Below are positions 20,029 to 29,358 of a stretch of 64,000 nucleotides of DNA, piece by piece. Every line of letters starts with the position of its first letter. Within the stretch, counting starts at the first letter, position 1. The notes under the pieces were generated by a model that saw only the letters and a program-made list of their open reading frames with translations, did no database searches and was not told the origin of the DNA. Position numbers and translations under genes: made by a program. Origin of the DNA: Bradyrhizobium oligotrophicum S58 (lineage in GTDB: Bacteria; Pseudomonadota; Alphaproteobacteria; Rhizobiales; Xanthobacteraceae); NCBI RefSeq assembly GCF_000344805.1, contig NC_020453.1, forward strand, positions 7,668,001 through 7,732,000, in the 5' to 3' direction.

Positions 20029-20784
20029 ATGGCTGAGACAACGATCGAATGGACCGACGTGACCTGGAACCCAGTCGCCGGCTGCACCGCTCTGACCGCT
20101 GGTTGCACGAACTGTTACGCTATGCGGATGGCCGCCAGACTAGAAGCCATGGGTACTGAGAAGTACCGGGGGCTCACCCGCAAGAGCGGAAAGCGGGCAG
20201 TCTGGACAGGCAAGATTGCGATGGACGAAAGGGCGCTCCAGGCCCCCGAGAGGTGGGCGAAGCCTCGTAAGGTCTTCGTGAACTCAATGTCAGACTTGTT
20301 CCACCCCGATGTCTCCGTGAGTTTTATACTTCGTGTATGGAAAGTGATGCAAACCACGCCACGCCACACCTATCAAATTCTTACAAAGCGTCCAGAACGC
20401 ATGTCATCCGTTCTATCAATGCGAGACTTTGCGGTCCTGCCAAATGTTTGGCTTGGCACAAGTGTGGAAGATGATCGTGTTTTCGAGCGATTGGACGCGC
20501 TTCGATCCGCTCCGGCCGCGGTGCGGTTCGTTTCGTTTGAACCGCTCATCGGATCGGTGAAGGCAGCGAATCTTGCGGACATTGACTGGGCGATTGTTGG
20601 CGGTGAAAGCGGTCCCGCCGCTCGCGAGATGAAATCGGAATGGGTCGACGAAATTCAGGTTATGTGCGAGCGTTATGAGACAGTATTCTTCTTTAAGCAG
20701 TGGGGAGGAAACAATAAGAAGGCAACCGGTCGCCTTCTCCATGGGAAGATTTACGACGGCATGCCCGACGATTTCAGAATATGA
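20029..20784 (+). CDS. phage Gp37/Gp68-family (DUF5131) protein
   Basis: 251 residues from ATG 20029 (MAETTIEWTDVTWNPVAGCT). The family signature is WNPVAGCTALTAGCTNCYA, a CX6CX2C cluster near residues 19-29, followed by VFVNSMSDLFHP, ILTKRP and VWLGTSVED, and a C-terminal FFFKQWGG. Members resemble radical SAM-type proteins and are frequent on phages and islands, sometimes beside TcmP genes. No tcmP is seen here. GC content and codon use are visibly lower than in neighbours (runs such as ATT, TTT, TCA codons), suggesting transfer. The molecular function is unknown. Confidence 0.9.
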   Translation: MAETTIEWTDVTWNPVAGCTALTAGCTNCYAMRMAARLEAMGTEKYRGLTRKSGKRAVWTGKIAMDERALQAPERWAKPRKVFVNSMSDLFHPDVSVSFILRVWKVMQTTPRHTYQILTKRPERMSSVLSMRDFAVLPNVWLGTSVEDDRVFERLDALRSAPAAVRFVSFEPLIGSVKAANLADIDWAIVGGESGPAAREMKSEWVDEIQVMCERYETVFFFKQWGGNNKKATGRLLHGKIYDGMPDDFRI

Positions 20785-21117
20785 TCTCCGATTCGAGCGG
20801 CTACAGTTATTGCTCTCTCGTTCCGGCTTGAGATGCACAAGAACAGCAAATATCTCGTTGGCCCTCTTTCCCGCGGGAGGCAAAGGGGATCGAGGTCGGT
20901 GTGATAGCCCTCGAAGCTATGGTCAATCGAGCGCGGCTTAATTGGCATACCAATCTCCCCGCAGCCAACCTTCCGCAACCTAGAGGCGAGATCAAGAAGA
21001 AAATCGAACTCTGAACCTCGTAATCCGCTCGCAAGCTCGGCGAGGGTCGAGCGACTTGGCGAGCCGGAGCGCGGTGTCGGCGTTACGCTGGTCTGCTGGC
21101 TGGCAATCCGCTCGGCC
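20785..21117. other. 333-bp low-GC spacer after the Gp37/Gp68-like gene
   Basis: I see no convincing gene, hairpin or repeat here. The AT content is higher than average and it probably belongs to the same transferred segment as the preceding gene. Confidence 0.4.
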
Positions 21118-22638
21118 CTACCGACTCCGCTCCATCTCGAGCTCAGCCTTCAGGCTATCGATGTCGCGGTAGATCGAGGCGACCGCGAGCACGCGGCCGG
21201 CGCGTTTGTAGCGCAGCACGCAGTCCTTCTGCCTGATGTCGCCGTCGAGCGCGATCTCGTCCCATTTCTCCGCGTGGCCGACATAGTTGATCGGCACATC
21301 GTAATGCTGGCTCCAGAAGAAAGGCACGGCATCGAAGGGCTCGTTGAAGCCCATCATGTTGCGGGCGGCGGTCTGTCCCTGCCGCTCCGCGACCACCCAA
21401 TGTTCGACGCGGATGCTCTCGCCGGAATGGCGGTCGGGCCAGCGCGCGATATCGCCGGCGGCAAAGATGCCGGGCACGCTGGTTTCGAGAGTCCCGTCAA
21501 CGACCACGCCGCGGTCGACCTTGAGGCCGGCCTGCTCGGCCAAAGCGAGACGCGGTTTGACGCCGATGCCGGCCACGACGAGGTCGGCCTCCAACGTGCT
21601 GCCACCCTTGAGGCTGATCGTCCGGCCATCGATCGCCGTCACGCTGTCCTGCAGGTGGAAGACGACGCCATGCTCCTCGTGCAGCGCGCGGACGAAATCG
21701 CCCATGTCGGGTCCGAGGATGCGCTCCATCGGTCGCTGCTCGGGCGCAATCACGTGCACCTCGATGTCGCGGTCGCGCAGCGCGGCGGCAACTTCGAGGC
21801 CGATGAAGCTGGCGCCGATCACGACGGCCCGTTTTGCATGCGCAGCACTGGCTATGATCGCGCGGCAGTCCGCCAGCGTTCGCAGCATGTGAACATGCGG
21901 CTGGTCGACACCGGGGATTTGCAGTTTGACAGGCTCGGCACCGGTCGCGAGCAGCAGCCGGTCGAAGGGCAGGCGCTTGCCATCGCCGAGCACGACCTGC
22001 TGCGCCTTGCCATCGATGGCCGTGACGTCGGTCCGCAGCCGGAGATCGATCTTGGACTCCGAATAGAACTCATTCGGCCGGAGCGGCACCCATTCCTCGG
22101 GTGCCTTGCCGGCCAGATAATCCTTCGACAGGTTCGGACGGTCGACCGGGGCCGCCTCGTCGCGGCTGAGCATGATGACCTCACCGCCATAGCCCTCGCG
22201 GCGCAGCATTTCCGCCGCCGCAAAGCCTGCGGCGCCGCCGCCGACGATCACGATGCGACGAGGTGCATCGGCCGCCGCCGCCCGGGCCGGGCCCACTCGG
22301 TCGCGCTTGCGCCTGACCATGATGCGGCCGGCTTCCTGCTCGACCTGCCACACCGACAATGGCGAGAGCGCGGGCGCTCGCCTGGCCTCGCCGGTCCGCA
22401 GATCGAAGCAGGCGTGATGCCAAGGGCAACGAACGCTGTCGCCGACGACCAAACCGTCGGCAAGCGGGCCGTGATAGTGGCTGCAGAACGCGTCGATCGC
22501 AAAGATGTCGGAGCCGGTGTGCACCAGCAGCACGGCCTCCTTGTCGACGCAGCCGAGCAGCATGCCGTTCTTGAAATCGCTTGGGGACACTCCGAGCGTT
22601 AGATCCGGGCCTTCCAGCTTGCTTTCATCGTCGGGCAT
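21118..22638 (-). CDS. Rieske-domain FAD/NAD(P) oxidoreductase (AIFM3-like)
   Basis: 506 residues. The N-terminal Rieske domain (about 10-115) has FCSHYHG (Cys52, His54) and CPWHHACF (Cys71, His74), the complete [2Fe-2S] ligand set. The pyridine nucleotide-disulfide reductase part begins RRIVIVGGGAAGFAAAEML (about 127), with a second nucleotide motif AVVIGASFIGLEVAAAL and the FAD motif SVPGIFAAGDIARW. This fusion is the AIFM3/ferredoxin-reductase-like type and probably passes electrons from NAD(P)H to an unknown acceptor. It is a single gene, with no dioxygenase partner nearby. Confidence 0.9.
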   Translation of the reverse strand: MPDDESKLEGPDLTLGVSPSDFKNGMLLGCVDKEAVLLVHTGSDIFAIDAFCSHYHGPLADGLVVGDSVRCPWHHACFDLRTGEARRAPALSPLSVWQVEQEAGRIMVRRKRDRVGPARAAAADAPRRIVIVGGGAAGFAAAEMLRREGYGGEVIMLSRDEAAPVDRPNLSKDYLAGKAPEEWVPLRPNEFYSESKIDLRLRTDVTAIDGKAQQVVLGDGKRLPFDRLLLATGAEPVKLQIPGVDQPHVHMLRTLADCRAIIASAAHAKRAVVIGASFIGLEVAAALRDRDIEVHVIAPEQRPMERILGPDMGDFVRALHEEHGVVFHLQDSVTAIDGRTISLKGGSTLEADLVVAGIGVKPRLALAEQAGLKVDRGVVVDGTLETSVPGIFAAGDIARWPDRHSGESIRVEHWVVAERQGQTAARNMMGFNEPFDAVPFFWSQHYDVPINYVGHAEKWDEIALDGDIRQKDCVLRYKRAGRVLAVASIYRDIDSLKAELEMERSR

Positions 22639-22677
22639 GGCAGATGCCTCCTTCGTTCGGCCTGCGGCAGATCAGAA

Positions 22678-22893
22678 CTACCTCGCCACCAAGCCACAAT
22701 CCGGCGATCGGTTCCCCGATGTATCGAGACCGAAATCTTGCCGACGTCCTGCCCATCCGCGTTGGCTGGCGATCGTCGAATGAGACACCGTCCAAGCGCC
22801 ATCACGACCGAAGACGGGCGCAGCGGCCAGCTTCCGGTAAGCCGAGACCGCCTTGGCCAGCGGCTTTGCACCGACGCGAGATATGACAATCAT
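22678..22893 (-). CDS. small hypothetical protein (possible)
   Basis: 71-residue frame beginning MIVISRVGAKPLAKAVSAYR with AAGG about 6 bases before the ATG and mostly GC-ending codons in its first half. It lies in the 318-bp gap between the Rieske reductase and the pentapeptide gene. No family is recognised. The protein-like N-terminal helix and the ribosome-binding site are its only support. Confidence 0.33.
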   Translation of the reverse strand: MIVISRVGAKPLAKAVSAYRKLAAAPVFGRDGAWTVSHSTIASQRGWAGRRQDFGLDTSGNRSPDCGLVAR

Positions 22894-22956
22894 ACTACCT
22901 TAAGATATGCTCCGAGAAAACGATCAGCGAGGGTGGACATCGGGAGGGGGCACGGC

Positions 22957-24060
22957 ATGATGGTCTTAACACTGGACGCCTATCACAAACTCATCAGCTT
23001 CCTGCGCGAACATGTTGCTCCGATCAGCGCGGTGGTGGCGATCCTCGCCGGCGCCGTCGCCATCTACACCAACGCCCGCTCTCTCGACATGATGCTGAAG
23101 CAACTCGACCAGATCGATGCCGGCCAATACCAGCAGTATCAAGGGTCGATCGCACTCGCGTGGCGGACCATCGGCGAAGCCAACGGCAAGCGCTTCGAGG
23201 TCGGACAGTCGACGTCCCTGTACTATCTTGCCGTGAACAGCGAGCTGTCCGGAAATGTCACGCTCAACAATTCCTCGCTGAATCTGACACCGCCGCGAGC
23301 GCGCGTCGTTTCGGCCGGGCATGACCCACGCTACGTCACGTTCGACCTGAGCAAGAGCTCCCTGTGCGGTACCGAGATTTCAAAGTTCTCTTCAACGACC
23401 AACGGCAGCCGCCGAACGGCATTCACTCAAGCATTCATGCGTACCGGTGCGATGTATGGCTCATATGTCAGCGACGACTTTTTGGCAGCTGACATGCAAG
23501 AACTGCGCTTCGTCAACGTGAAGGCGGAGAACGCCCGGTTCGCGGCTGCCGACCTTCGGAGATCCGTCTTCGTTGGAGGTCTCTTCAGCGATGCGGATTT
23601 CCAAGGCGTGGACTTGCGCGAAGCACGGACGGAGCGCGGCATCCTCGGATTCGGCGTCACCGGATATGATAGTTACAGCTACGATGTCTTCATCGACGAC
23701 CCGTCGCAGCGCACGGTCTGGCCGGCGCTGTTCGATCCTGGACTCGGCATCAACGACGTCATGGCTGCGACCGGTCAACGATCCTCGAGCGAAGGCGCAT
23801 CGTACCCCGTCGACTTCTCGAAGGCGAATTTCACGGGTGCGGACCTGCGCGGCGCACAGCTGCAGAATTCGAACATCTCGCAGGCCCAGATCAACCAGGC
23901 CTGCGTCGATGCAACCACGGTCCTGCCCGAAGGTCGCAGCGCGGCAAAACCGTGTGAGTTTCCGATGCTGTTCGCCGAAAAGCTCGCCGTGCTTCGTGGG
24001 CCGGTGAAGCGGAATCCGCTGGAGCGCGCCTGCGCCACGGCCCTCCAAACGCCGGAATAG
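22957..24060 (+). CDS. membrane-anchored pentapeptide-repeat protein
   Basis: 367 residues from ATG 22957, preceded by GGGAGGGGG. One N-terminal membrane helix (about 18-38, APISAVVAILAGAVAIYTNA) is followed by an unassigned domain and then two pentapeptide blocks: about 175-230 (ARFAAADLRR, ADFQGVDLRE) and about 285-315 (VDFSKANFTGADLRGAQLQN). The A(D/N)LXX pattern forms a right-handed quadrilateral helix. Known relatives mimic DNA or act as scaffolds, but here the anchor points to a membrane role. Function unknown. Confidence 0.8.
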   Translation: MMVLTLDAYHKLISFLREHVAPISAVVAILAGAVAIYTNARSLDMMLKQLDQIDAGQYQQYQGSIALAWRTIGEANGKRFEVGQSTSLYYLAVNSELSGNVTLNNSSLNLTPPRARVVSAGHDPRYVTFDLSKSSLCGTEISKFSSTTNGSRRTAFTQAFMRTGAMYGSYVSDDFLAADMQELRFVNVKAENARFAAADLRRSVFVGGLFSDADFQGVDLREARTERGILGFGVTGYDSYSYDVFIDDPSQRTVWPALFDPGLGINDVMAATGQRSSSEGASYPVDFSKANFTGADLRGAQLQNSNISQAQINQACVDATTVLPEGRSAAKPCEFPMLFAEKLAVLRGPVKRNPLERACATALQTPE

Positions 24061-24065
24061 AGTCC

Positions 24066-24084
24066 CGGCGGCCGCTTGCCGCCG
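24066..24084 (+). terminator. hairpin after the pentapeptide gene
   Basis: Perfect 7-bp stem CGGCGGC/GCCGCCG with a 5-nt loop, starting 6 bases after the stop. There is no T-run, so intrinsic termination is only possible. The remaining sequence up to 24372 shows no gene. Confidence 0.4.
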
Positions 24085-24372
24085 TGCGCTTCCGCGCCGG
24101 CGTGACGTCGGACCGATCGCGGACGCCGCTCTATCCGCTGCAGCGCATTGGTCGCAGCTCGAAAAACCGGCTTGCCCTGTCCGGCCTCCGCGTGTAGATG
24201 GCGCGTGTCGCGAAAAGCGGCCGCGGCCTGCGGCCGAGTACAAGCCGTCCATCCGCCGTCCCGGCGTGGACCGGCCCAGCGTCTCCCAAACTCAATCGCC
24301 TGACGACCGTCAGGCTCCAGCGAGCAGCCGGCGCTTTTCAGCGTCGCTGGCTCGCGTGGATTGGAGCGCGCC

Positions 24373-25560
24373 ATGAGCAAGCCTCTTGCCGTCATCTACC
24401 TCACCATCGTGCTCGATGCCGTCGGCATCGGGCTGATCTTTCCCATCCTGCCTTCGCTGCTGCAGGAGGTGACGCACGCCGACAACGTGGCGTCCACGCT
24501 CGGCATCCTGACTGCGCTCTACGCAGCCATGCAGTTCGTCTGCGCGCCGGTGCTCGGCTCGCTCAGCGACCGGCTCGGCCGGCGCCCGCTGCTGCTGGTC
24601 TCGCTGGCCGGCGCCACCGTCAACTATGTGTTCCTCGCCTTTGCATCCGATCTCTGGATGCTTCTGCTCGGCCGCGCCGTCGCCGGCGTCACCAGCGCCA
24701 ACGTCTCGGTCGCCACCGCCTACATCACCGACATTTCCGCCGAGGAGGAGCGGGCCCGCCGCTTCGGACTTCTCAACGCGATGTTCGGCCTCGGATTCAT
24801 CATCGGTCCCGTGCTTGGCGGCACGCTCGGCGATCATTGGCTGCGGCTGCCGTTCGTCGTGGCGGCGGTCCTGAACGGATGCAATCTCCTGCTGGCGCTT
24901 GCGACGTTGCCGGAGTCGCACGCGCCGAGCCGCGCGCCGATCGAGATCGCCGTCCTGAACCCGCTGCGGCCGCTGCGCTGGGCATTCTCGGCGAAAGGCC
25001 TGCTGCCCATCGTGGCCGTTTTCTTCCTGTTCAGCGCGACCGGCGAGGCCTACGGCGTCTGCTGGGCGCTGTGGGGCGGCGATACGTTCCGGTGGAACGG
25101 CCTGTGGATCGGCCTCTCGCTGGGCACCTTCGGCGTGTTCCAGACGCTCGCACAGGCATTCCTGCCCGGCCCCGCCGTGAGGCTGTTGAGCGAACGTGGC
25201 GCCATCCTCACCGGGATCGCCGGCGTCTGCATCGCCCTCACGTCGCTGGCATTCGCCAGCCGGAGCTGGATGGTGTTTGCCATCATGCCGATGTTCGCGC
25301 TCGGCGGCATCGGCGCGCCGGCCCTGCAGTCCATCGCCACGCGGCACGTGGACAGCGAACTGCAAGGACAGCTCCAGGGCGTCCTCGCCTCGACGGTGAG
25401 CCTCGCATCGATCGTTGCGCCACTCGGATTCTCCAGCATGTACTTCGTCGTCCGAGAGCAATGGCCCGGCGCCATCTGGCTGTCCGTCGTTGCCATCTAC
25501 GTCCTCATCGTTCCCTTCGTCCTGTGGCTGCGGCCGGCCAAGGCGACATCCGGGCTCTGA
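24373..25560 (+). CDS. MFS transporter, TetA-like drug exporter
   Basis: 395 residues with 12 predicted membrane segments. The motif A region is GSLSDRLGRRPLLLVSLAGA (about 60-79), with GLGFIIGPVLGGTLGD (about 140-155) as motif C of antiporters, which marks proton-coupled exporters of the TetA/DHA1 type. ATG 24373 (MSKPLAVIYLTIVLDAVGIG) is preferred over an upstream TTG. No TetR regulator is adjacent. The substrate is unknown and tetracycline export should not be assumed. Confidence 0.88.
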   Translation: MSKPLAVIYLTIVLDAVGIGLIFPILPSLLQEVTHADNVASTLGILTALYAAMQFVCAPVLGSLSDRLGRRPLLLVSLAGATVNYVFLAFASDLWMLLLGRAVAGVTSANVSVATAYITDISAEEERARRFGLLNAMFGLGFIIGPVLGGTLGDHWLRLPFVVAAVLNGCNLLLALATLPESHAPSRAPIEIAVLNPLRPLRWAFSAKGLLPIVAVFFLFSATGEAYGVCWALWGGDTFRWNGLWIGLSLGTFGVFQTLAQAFLPGPAVRLLSERGAILTGIAGVCIALTSLAFASRSWMVFAIMPMFALGGIGAPALQSIATRHVDSELQGQLQGVLASTVSLASIVAPLGFSSMYFVVREQWPGAIWLSVVAIYVLIVPFVLWLRPAKATSGL

Positions 25561-25585
25561 CGGTCTCGCGAGAGGCTCATGAGCG

Positions 25586-25858
25586 ATGAGTTCCAGCGCC
25601 GCAGGATTTCGGAACGATCGCCGGCGCCGCCGGTTATCTCCGATGCTTCAGGTCGAAATCGCAAAGCCGCTCGTTCGAGCGATGAAGATCTATCGCCGCA
25701 TGGCCAGACGTGATCTGGACGAGGGAACGCGGCGTGACGTCGCGCGCCACATTCGCAGGCTCGCCGAACAAGGCCTGCACGATCCCGGCCGGCTGACGGT
25801 CTGCGGCCTCAGCTACCTGCGCCAACTCGAACGGCAGCGAGCGTCCGAACGATCCTGA
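25586..25858 (+). CDS. small hypothetical basic protein
   Basis: 90 residues, Arg-rich. The internal ATG at 25643 (MLQVEIAKPLVRAMKIYRRM) gives a shorter, more protein-like product of 71 residues with predicted helices. It lies 25 bases behind the MFS gene on the same strand and could be cotranscribed. No family is recognised. Confidence 0.45.
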   Translation: MSSSAAGFRNDRRRRRLSPMLQVEIAKPLVRAMKIYRRMARRDLDEGTRRDVARHIRRLAEQGLHDPGRLTVCGLSYLRQLERQRASERS

Positions 25859-25902
25859 TGGCCGGGATCAATTCCGTCCGCCAGCAGGCGGGGAACCCGC
25901 CT

Positions 25903-27732
25903 TCAAATGGCGCCGCGGCTGATCATTGCATCCAATTCGGTGCGGACCTGCGCGATCACCGGCGCATAGTCGCGGCGCTGGTCCTGGCGGAACAGGCGCA
26001 TGCTCGGATACCACGGGCTGTCGTCGCGATCGAGCAGCCAGCGATAGTCCGGCACTGACGGCAGCAGAACCCAGGTCGGGCGGCCCAGCGCGGCGGCGAG
26101 ATGCGCAACGCTGGTGTCGACGGTGATCACGAGATCGAGGCAGGAGACGAGTGCCGCGGTTTCGACGAAGTCGGTCAGATCCGCGGTGGGATCGATGATG
26201 TCGGTGCGCGCCAGCAGCGCCGGCCTGTCGTCTGCGCGCGGATCCTTCTGCAGACTGATGAAGGTCGCGGCGGCATCGAGGAGCGGCGCCAGGGCGCTGA
26301 ACGGCATGGAGCGGGCGCGGTCGCGCGGATGTCGCGGATTGCCCGACCAGACGAGGCCGACCCGCAAGCGGTCATGTGCGCCGAGGCGTTGCGCCCAGGC
26401 CTCGACGCGCTCGGGCGGTGGCGCGGGAAGATAGCAGGTTTGCGCCGGGATGGTGTCGAGGCGGGTCCCGAACATCAGCGGCAGGCTGGTCAGCGGACAG
26501 TGAAAATCGTAAGGCGGCGCCGTCGTGGTCGATTTTGGCAGGCACAGCGCGACGCCGGGCAGCCTGGCGAGCAGCGGCTGCAGCTCGTCCTGGACCAGCA
26601 GGATCACGCGCGCGCCGCGTGCCGCCAGCAGCGGCACGTAGCGGGAGAACTGGATGACGTCGCCGAGACCTTCATCCGGGCAGACCAGGATGGTCTTGCC
26701 CGCGATCGGCTCGGCGCCCTGCCAGAGCGGTCCGGACAGCTTCGGATAACCCGCGACGAGGATCGGGATCTTCCAGCGCGCCGCCTCGCGGCCCGCCCAG
26801 CCGGCCTCGAAATTCCCGGTCAGCAGCTGCAGCAGCGCGAGATTCCATGCCGCGCCGGCATCATCGGGATCGGCGGCGGCAGCCCGCCGATAGCCGGCGA
26901 TGGCGAGGTCGAACCGGCCAAGCTGCTCCAGCGCGATCGCCTTGTTCTTCAGCGCATGCGTGTCGCCGAGCGCGAAGGCCTTGTCGTAGGCGGACAGCGC
27001 CTGTTCGGATCGGCCGAGCGCCGACAGACAGTTTCCCAGCTGGTTGCAGAGATCGGCATTCGCCGGATCGAGCAGACGGAGACGTTCGAGATCGCCGAGG
27101 GCGTCGGCGTATCGTCCCAGGCTCAACCGCGCATTGGCGCGCAGGCTGAGCATCTGGACATCGCCCGGCTTCAGCACCTCACACCGGTCGAGAGCGACGA
27201 GCGCCTCCTCCGAACGCCCCGCCTGCTGCAGCAGGATCGCGAGCTTGCGCGCGGCATCCCACGCGCCGGGCGCGAGTTCGAGCGCATGCTGAAAGCTGAG
27301 GATCGCGTCATCAGATCGCTGCAGCTCGGCCAGCACCATGCCGAGATTTTGCCAGCGCTCTGCGTTGCCGGGCTCGAGCTCGGCCGCCTTCTGAAACGCC
27401 TTGAGGCCGTCGGCGCCGCGGCCCTGCTGCAGCAGCACGGTCCCGAGCGTGGTGAGATAGAGCGGCTTCGGCTCGCGCCGGATCGCGCCGGCGACCCATT
27501 CGACGGCGTGATCGAACTGTCCGGCCTGGATCGACAACAGCCCCATCAGATGCAGCGTGTCGGCATGGCCGGGATCGGTTGTCAGGATCTGCTGGCAACA
27601 CAGCTGGGCATCGAGCTGCCGGCCGGCCCGCATGTGATCGAGAGCGGCCTGGTGCAGCTGAGCCGGGCTCTCGGGCGTCGCTCGACCGGTGTTGTCGCGC
27701 CCGGAAGCCGTCTCGATCTCGCGACCCTTCAT
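25903..27732 (-). CDS. TPR-repeat protein with C-terminal GT9-like glycosyltransferase domain
   Basis: 609 residues from ATG 27732, with GGGGTGG upstream. Residues about 20-330 are tandem TPR units (for example AERWQNLGMVLAELQRSDDAI and ADLCNQLGNCLSALGRSEQAL). The C-terminal domain (about 350-600) has CPDEGLGDVIQFSRYVPLLA, VGLVWSGNPRHPRDRARSMP and DLVITVDTSVAHLAAALGRP, typical of heptosyltransferase-like GT-B folds. The fusion resembles protein or flagellin glycosyltransferases in Rhizobiales. The metalloprotease gene lies 136 bp upstream on the same strand. The acceptor is unknown. Confidence 0.88.
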   Translation of the reverse strand: MKGREIETASGRDNTGRATPESPAQLHQAALDHMRAGRQLDAQLCCQQILTTDPGHADTLHLMGLLSIQAGQFDHAVEWVAGAIRREPKPLYLTTLGTVLLQQGRGADGLKAFQKAAELEPGNAERWQNLGMVLAELQRSDDAILSFQHALELAPGAWDAARKLAILLQQAGRSEEALVALDRCEVLKPGDVQMLSLRANARLSLGRYADALGDLERLRLLDPANADLCNQLGNCLSALGRSEQALSAYDKAFALGDTHALKNKAIALEQLGRFDLAIAGYRRAAAADPDDAGAAWNLALLQLLTGNFEAGWAGREAARWKIPILVAGYPKLSGPLWQGAEPIAGKTILVCPDEGLGDVIQFSRYVPLLAARGARVILLVQDELQPLLARLPGVALCLPKSTTTAPPYDFHCPLTSLPLMFGTRLDTIPAQTCYLPAPPPERVEAWAQRLGAHDRLRVGLVWSGNPRHPRDRARSMPFSALAPLLDAAATFISLQKDPRADDRPALLARTDIIDPTADLTDFVETAALVSCLDLVITVDTSVAHLAAALGRPTWVLLPSVPDYRWLLDRDDSPWYPSMRLFRQDQRRDYAPVIAQVRTELDAMISRGAI

Positions 27733-27868
27733 TGCGCCACCCCAGATTGCCTTCGGTCCATGGGTATTTGATTCTCCCAGGGGCTGAAAGGATCTGCTCG
27801 CCCGGCCGCTCGCCGGCACCGCTTCGACCGCGGCAAGGCGTGATCTGCGCCGGTTTGCGCGGCGCGCG

Positions 27869-29098
27869 TCAGTTGGCGGTGATGGCGTGCAGATGCATGG
27901 CGAGCATGGCGTCGTGGTGCGCGTCGGTTGAATAGGAGGCGTAGGTCGCCGTCTCGTGATGGCTCGCGCCGGCATCGGTCGCGTTGGCGGCGGCCGCATC
28001 GGCATGCGCATTCGCGAGCACCTGCGCGGCGCCTGCCGCATCACCCAGCTTCGTCAGGCTGGCGGCCGTCTCCGCCGCGACGGCAGACGCGATCGCGACA
28101 GCCTGCTGCGGCGTCTGCGCCGGCGCGGCGACGCCCGCCGCATGCGGGATCTGCGCGAGCAGCGCCTGGGTATCCGGCGTCGAGATGTTGTAGCCGAGCG
28201 TCTCCAGCACCACGAGGTCGATCGGCGACAGCGTCTGCGACGTGGTGGGATTGTAGAACTCGTTCAGCGGATCGTGGGCGCCCTGGATGCCGGTGTTGAG
28301 GAAGTCGGCCGGATCCGACATCTGGCCGTAATCGGCAATCTTGGTGACGCCGCCGTCGAGCGAGAAGTACGCAGGCGGCGCCGAGCTGATGCTGTTGTTG
28401 ATCAGATGCTGTCCCGGCTTGGTGAAATCGAACAGGTCGAAGACGTCGAGATTGCCCGGCGAGGGCACGCGTCCGAGCGCGTGCGACAATTCGTGCAGCG
28501 CGACGCCGACCAGCGACTGGGTCGGGATGTCGGTGTTGAAGACGGCGAAGCCATCCTCCGTCGTCGTGTTGTTCGGGTCGATCAGGCCGAGCACCTTGGC
28601 CTGCGCGTTGGCGACGAACACCTGCTGATGGCCCTGCACCGCCTTGGTGGTCGGCAGATTGTCGAACACGGTGTCGCCCGCCGCGGCGTGATCCTGCAGA
28701 TCGGTCCTGAGCTGCGTGTAGTTGGCGAGCACGCCGTTGCTGACATTGGCGCCGGCGCCGCCGCCGGTGCCGGCAAAATCGATCGCGAGATTGACGGTGG
28801 CCTGGTCGGTGATCGCCGATGACAGGATCGCCGCGGCCTGCTCGACGCCGGCGCGGAAGCTCTCGGGCGCCGCGGCGGCCGCGGCATCGAAGGTGAGATT
28901 GAAGGTGAGTCCGCCGGTATGGACTGCGACCGTCTCCGAGCCGTCGGCATGCACGATCGGATCCGAGACGGCGCCCGCCGGCAGTACGAACGGCGACGCG
29001 GCCGCGGCCGCCGTGGCCGGCGTCTTTGGCGACGCCGGATCCGGCGCCATCAAGGCATCGGAGCTCAGTCCGAGCTGGTCATAGGTCAGCGTGTTCAT
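27869..29098 (-). CDS. zinc metalloprotease, NF038122-like, possibly secreted
   Basis: 409 residues from ATG 29098 (MNTLTYDQLGLSSDALM), with GAGGAG upstream. The zinc site is VALHELSHALGRVP (His202, Glu203, His206), with a further His/Asp-rich region downstream. The N-terminus lacks a Sec signal, and the C-terminus is Ala/His-rich without a PEP-CTERM motif, so export, if any, would be by a non-Sec route such as type I. The preceding region TFNLTFDAAAAAAPESF resembles the propeptide/substrate-cleft part of this metzincin-like group. Its partner may be the adjacent TPR-glycosyltransferase. Confidence 0.78.
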   Translation of the reverse strand: MNTLTYDQLGLSSDALMAPDPASPKTPATAAAAASPFVLPAGAVSDPIVHADGSETVAVHTGGLTFNLTFDAAAAAAPESFRAGVEQAAAILSSAITDQATVNLAIDFAGTGGGAGANVSNGVLANYTQLRTDLQDHAAAGDTVFDNLPTTKAVQGHQQVFVANAQAKVLGLIDPNNTTTEDGFAVFNTDIPTQSLVGVALHELSHALGRVPSPGNLDVFDLFDFTKPGQHLINNSISSAPPAYFSLDGGVTKIADYGQMSDPADFLNTGIQGAHDPLNEFYNPTTSQTLSPIDLVVLETLGYNISTPDTQALLAQIPHAAGVAAPAQTPQQAVAIASAVAAETAASLTKLGDAAGAAQVLANAHADAAAANATDAGASHHETATYASYSTDAHHDAMLAMHLHAITAN

Positions 29099-29358
29099 TG
29101 GACGGACTCCTCTCACCCGTGCCCCGCGCCCAGCTGCGAGACATTCGCAATTGCCGGACCATCATCTGCAACTAAGTGAAAAGTCTGGCGGCGCCGGAAC
29201 CATCTCGGGGCAGCCGCGCCATGGTTTGGATGCGGCATGGCGGCCCCGCCATGCTCCTGCCGCGCTGGTCACGCGCGATGAATGGAGGCAATCTGCCGCG
29301 GGCCTTCGCCCGCCATCCCGCCACACATTCAGCAGCTCCACCGAATCGAGAGACAGTC

